This document shows positions 60,493 to 64,000 of a stretch of DNA of 64,000 nt, in pieces. The DNA is from Cunninghamia lanceolata (lineage: Eukaryota > Streptophyta > Pinopsida > Cupressales > Cupressaceae): positions 3,552,501 to 3,616,500 of the forward strand of contig BSBN01000233.1 of NCBI GenBank assembly GCA_027924645.1, written 5' to 3'. Below the pieces are notes generated by a model that did not search any database, was not told the DNA's origin, and saw nothing but the letters and a program-made list of their open reading frames with translations. Position 1 is the first letter of the stretch; every line of letters begins with the position of its first letter. Position numbers and translations under genes: made by a program.

Positions 60493-61320
60493 TGCAGGAG
60501 CATCCCTGGTTCAAGAGCAATCTTGCATCAACCAAAAATATTTACATTTCAGTTTGTTTATTTCATTTTCCAGTTCAGTTCAGGTAGTTCAATCAGAAGC
60601 AGTTTTAGGTTTTGGTTCGGTATTCTACTGCAGTTGCATTTCATACCTTGCATATCTGGACTTAGCATCCACATTCATTCATCTACATCATATCTAGAAT
60701 TCAGAGCATTTGGATCAATTACCAGAAAGATATCACTATCAGAAGATTAACTATTTTTCTCAGAATAGAGCATCCTAACAGTCTATAGTAATCAGTTGAA
60801 GGAGAAACTTGTGGAAGCATTTCCCGATCTTTGGAGCCTAATGACACATCATTCAATGATCTTTGGTTTGTGGCCAACCTTCCCCAAAATCTATACTTCA
60901 TTTCATTCATTTTTTGAAGGTGTTCTATGCATTTAGGTCCGACCTATCTGTGTACACATTACAGCTCTTCATTGGAGTTTGTGACCTTCCTTGGCTGACG
61001 CGGAGGAATCTATTGGTCTGGAAAGAATATATATTGATGTAATAGATCCCTAGAAAAGTAGTTCATAACATAGTGATAACTGATAGTTTAGATTTCGTGC
61101 GAAGGAGCTTCAAAATTTTATCTTACACATGTATGTAATCAGGCCTTTGAGCCCATGTTGTAAGTGCGCATGATGCCGGCCAGATTGTATTTGGATTCTT
61201 TGATATACTGAATGACTGAATCTATATTTGTTCCATTTCTTTGAGTTGTTTCCATGTGTTTACTCTTGCTGCATGGTCTGGACAGTTCATTCTGTGAACC
61301 CTCCTACCGTGACTACACCA
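60493..61320 (+). repeat. chromovirus right (3') LTR
   Basis: 828 bp, colinear with 2316-3160, with a short deletion near 60557 and many transitions. Confidence 0.9.
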
Positions 61321-61369
61321 CTTCTTGGGCTAAAAGCCAAGGACTAGGGGTATCCATTCTGTCAAATTT
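61321..61369 (+). repeat. right-flank copy of the ~48-bp shared sequence
   Basis: Matches 2246-2293. It begins directly at the LTR end and continues into GGCACAGGTATAATCCCAGCC, a stretch that looks like a weak pol III B-box, suggesting that the element may have landed in a short interspersed repeat. Confidence 0.6.
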
Positions 61370-61930
61370 GGCACAGGTATAATCCCAGCCTCATCCCTTA
61401 TGGTGTCGGGGGCCTTGCACTTAGTAAGACTTGATCCCTGGTGGGCTCATTCAGAACCTTTCAACTTCACTAACAGACCAAAGACAAATAAGTGAAGAGA
61501 TTATACAAGTAGACAAATTGTGGTCAATGCACATACATATCATACACTAGCTGTTTCCAGAACAAATAATATGCAGATTACAGACTATTTATATTGTACT
61601 TATCTAAATAAAACATAACATACAGTGTGTTGTGGTCATTGCACAACTATAAATAATATATCAAGTGTTTAAAGACAATGCAAGTAACCATATTAAATAC
61701 TATATAAACATGAACTGCCTTGGGCGAACACACCAATTTAATGTTTCAACAGAATTTACATTTCACATATACATAGTCTCGAGTACCAATCACACATAAC
61801 TTACACTCTCTTCAAACTTTACAGTTCAGAAGATACTCTATTCTGGCAGTGCAGGTGAGTTCCCCCAACTGAGAGCTGCAAGCAGAGAATGAAAAAGAGA
61901 ATTAACATTCATCTAATATTTGTCTCTACT
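61370..61930 (-). other. downstream region and 3' UTR of the NPF gene
   Basis: No gene. The first part is repeat-like (CCTCATCCCTTATGGTGTCGG, then a GATCCCTGGTGGGCTC phrase). The last 100-300 bp before 61931 probably include the 3' UTR of the minus-strand transporter gene. No clear polyadenylation signal could be fixed. Confidence 0.45.
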
Positions 61931-62825
61931 TCAACGAGTGCTGCTGACATCGATATCACGTTGTATATTTAAAGCTAAAATCTCTATACTTTTCTCCACA
62001 TCTCCCCCAAAAGCCTCCGTGGTTTCTCTCTTGTACACGTACACATACGAAACAAACAAGAAGAACAATACATTCACAAGTGACAGAATAGCTAGGAATG
62101 CATAATAGTAATCCAGATGAGATGCATTAGTATTATTCACAATCCATCCTCTATGGCCTCCTCTTCCTGTGATGTTACTCACTGCTGTAATAAGAAAGCT
62201 GCTGACAAAGGAACCCACACCTGTAGAGGTTGTAAATAATGCAGTCCCCAAACTTTGTATGCTTTCTGGAGCTTGATCATAAAAGAACTCTATTTTACCT
62301 ATATCCAGTAATGCATCAGCTATGCCCAGTGGTACATACTGTGGAATTAGGGTAAAAATACTTCTGGGCACTATTGCCTTCTTGTTATTTTCAAGCCCAT
62401 GGTCTTTAACTACTTGTAGTCTTTTCATTTCAACCACCATAGCTATTGCCATGGCAACAATGTGCATCACCATTCCCACTCCCATCCTCTGTAGTGCAGT
62501 TATGCCTTTGGGATTTCCTGTGAATCTTTTTGAAATGGGCACTAAGAGCCTGTCATAGATTAGTGTGGTTATGAGCATGGAGAGAGGCAGGAAGGCTGTG
62601 ATACTGGCTGCTGGGATTTGGAAGGAGGAACCTATTTGTCTGTTCAGAGTCTCTGACTGTTTCACAAACAGAGTGCCAGCTTGTGTTAGGATTATGCTTG
62701 GTATGATTGTAGCCAACCAAACTGGAAGCATTCTAATCATGAGCTTTGTTTCCTCCACCTCAGTCACAGTAGAGATCTTTGAAAAAGCATTTGCATCATT
62801 TACAATTGCTGCCTTGTCCAGAAAT
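61931..62825 (-). CDS. NRT1/PTR family (NPF) transporter, last exon
   Basis: Encodes the C-terminal half of a plant NPF (POT/MFS) transporter of nitrate, peptides or hormones at a membrane. It starts at the acceptor TTTTTCCAG/ATTTC with FLDKAAI, the conserved NPF motif, then VEETKLMIRMLPVWLATI, LVPISKRFTGNP, a QRMGVG motif, IPQYVPLGIADALLDIGKIEFFYDQAPE and WIVNNTNASHLDYYYAFLA. About six hydrophobic segments correspond to TM7-12. The TGA is at 61931-61933. The exon is free of stops and codon use looks coding, so it is probably a functional gene. The subfamily cannot be told (NPF5-like by eye); the substrate is unknown. It is the only host gene here without visible damage. Confidence 0.92.
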
Positions 62826-63798
62826 CTGGAAAAAAAATTGTTTTGAGAGAAAGAATTTAGGGAAAAGGTTGGCTATTCTTAAATATCATCCACTTGAACA
62901 GTCAAAAGGTTAATATTGGCCGATAAAGATAGGACAAATATTTACCACCTTTTATTGTGAATGAGGTGTAAAATTGCTATTAACTGTAATCATTGAAACA
63001 GATGATGATATTTAAGTAGAGTAGAAAAGATTGTTAAATTATAATAATTTAGTAAGAGTTTTGGAATTTTTGTTTATACCAATGTTTTCCATCACATTCT
63101 TATCATTATAAAAACAAATAATAAATAATAGTATACAAAACCAAGATGAGGAAAAAGGATGGAAAATATAAAATAGTTTGATAATGTAGAGGGGTGTAAA
63201 GAAAGAAAAGTTTCAAGGGGAAGATAATTAGAGTAAAATTAATTTTAAACATATATATATAAAGAAGGTTTTAACAATATATTATGCCATACTTTACAAT
63301 TTAATTTTTTATGTTAAAGTTTTATTCCAGTTATCATTGTACCAAATTCTTACGTTAAAATAATAATCAAAATTTAATCTCTTTAAAAATTGAACTTTTT
63401 ATGTCTTTTGCACCCCTCTATAATATTAAACTATTTTATTTTATTTTTGTTCTTTTAGTTTTGTTCTCATCATCTCTTAACTCTTTATTTGTGGTTATTT
63501 TTTATATTTTATTTTTATTTTTTAATTTTAATGTGAAGAAAAACATTAATATAACCCTAAAAGTACACCTACAGTCAAGCTGTTGAAAAATAGGATGATG
63601 GTCATACAAATGGAGGTTCTGATGGTGTGTGTGAGGACTTCACTTTGTGAGTCCCACCAAATATTAATTCCTCCATTACAAAAAAGAAAACCTAAATAAA
63701 TAAAATAATAATAATAAATATTAATAAAATTTACGTTTATAATTCTTATGGATTAAAAATCTATTGTACAGTGCATTATACAGCCTGTATAAATTTAC
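62826..63798 (-). other. intron of the NPF gene
   Basis: 973 bp, donor AG/GTAAAT at 63799/63798, acceptor TTCCAG before 62825. It splits the Arg codon before FLDKAAI (phase 2), a conserved intron position in the family as far as I recall. AT-rich, with no other feature. Confidence 0.85.
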
Positions 63799-64000
63799 CT
63801 CAAGCTCGAAGTATGAGCAATGGGATATCTGCCTTTAGCAACATATTCTTTGGAGTCCACCTCGTAAAGGGTAGCAGGATCTGAAGGAGCTTTCACTTTC
63901 CAGTTCCTGGCGACCCTAACAAACACATTAGCCATTCTCTTTAGAGGGCTGTGAGTTACTATTTTATGCCTGTAAAGGGGAGTTCCTATCAAAAAGGCCA
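63799..64000 (-). CDS. NPF transporter, upstream exon (cut by window end)
   Basis: Continues the transporter upstream: IGTPLYRHK (NPF signature), then PLKRMANVFVRVARNWKV, a PSDPATLYEVDSKEY loop and IAHTSSLR, joining to FLDKAAI across the intron. This is the end of the TM6 region and the long central cytosolic loop. The frame is open to the window edge, with no ATG expected here; the 5' half of the gene lies beyond 64000. Confidence 0.92.

Overview
This window is plant nuclear DNA, most likely from a gymnosperm (conifer-type) genome. The reasons are nested LTR retrotransposons of plant lineages (chromovirus with chromodomain, Tat-type gypsy with a second RNase H, Ty1/copia), AT-rich gene-poor sequence, plant-type introns, and a plant NRT1/PTR-family transporter gene at the right edge. 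The species assignment is inference; no plastid, mitochondrial or rRNA marker is present.

Layout. Host sequence is confined to the two edges: a decayed receptor-like kinase fragment (about 1.2-1.5 kb, minus strand) on the left, and the 3' half of an NPF (NRT1/PTR) transporter gene (61931 to beyond 64000, minus strand) on the right. Everything between is one 59-kb nested transposon stack. (1) The outermost and oldest layer is a Ty3/gypsy chromovirus, LTRs at 2316-3160 and 60493-61320, about 6.5 kb once emptied. (2) Its reverse transcriptase is cut at 5500/57995 by a class II DNA transposon (5501-57994) with terminal inverted repeats starting GGGTGA. Removing that element and one AA copy brings the RT reading frame back into register. 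Emptied, the DNA transposon is about 17.2 kb. It carries a multi-exon transposase-like gene (6664-12018, plus strand), a convergent unrecognised 3-exon gene (14356 to about 16100, minus strand), palindromic subterminal motifs, a tandem array of about 1.1-kb fold-back units, and a PPR gene fragment. (3) Into this element went three LTR retrotransposons: a giant Tat-type gypsy (17722-43291, minus strand, TSD ATATT), a Ty1/copia (44067-51355, minus strand, TSD CTAAT) and a small non-coding LTR element (54838-57234, plus strand, TSD ATATG). (4) A gag-only element with 2.37-kb LTRs (19104-25965, plus strand, TSD CTAAG/GTAAG) then landed in the 3' region of the Tat element.

None of the elements looks autonomous now. 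Stops and frameshifts occur in all coding regions, and many stops are TAG where Gln (CAG) is expected, as CHG-methylation decay would produce. The items most worth following up are: the DNA transposon, whose transposase (SDG-x4-QFK ... HGKG-x2-DG signature) I cannot place in a named superfamily; its unknown partner gene; a tRNA-Arg-like remnant just inside the 3' LTR of the gag-only element, of the same tRNA type its primer-binding site would use; and the antisense plant-mobile-domain ORF in the Tat element. The NPF gene is the only apparently intact host gene, truncated by the window edge.
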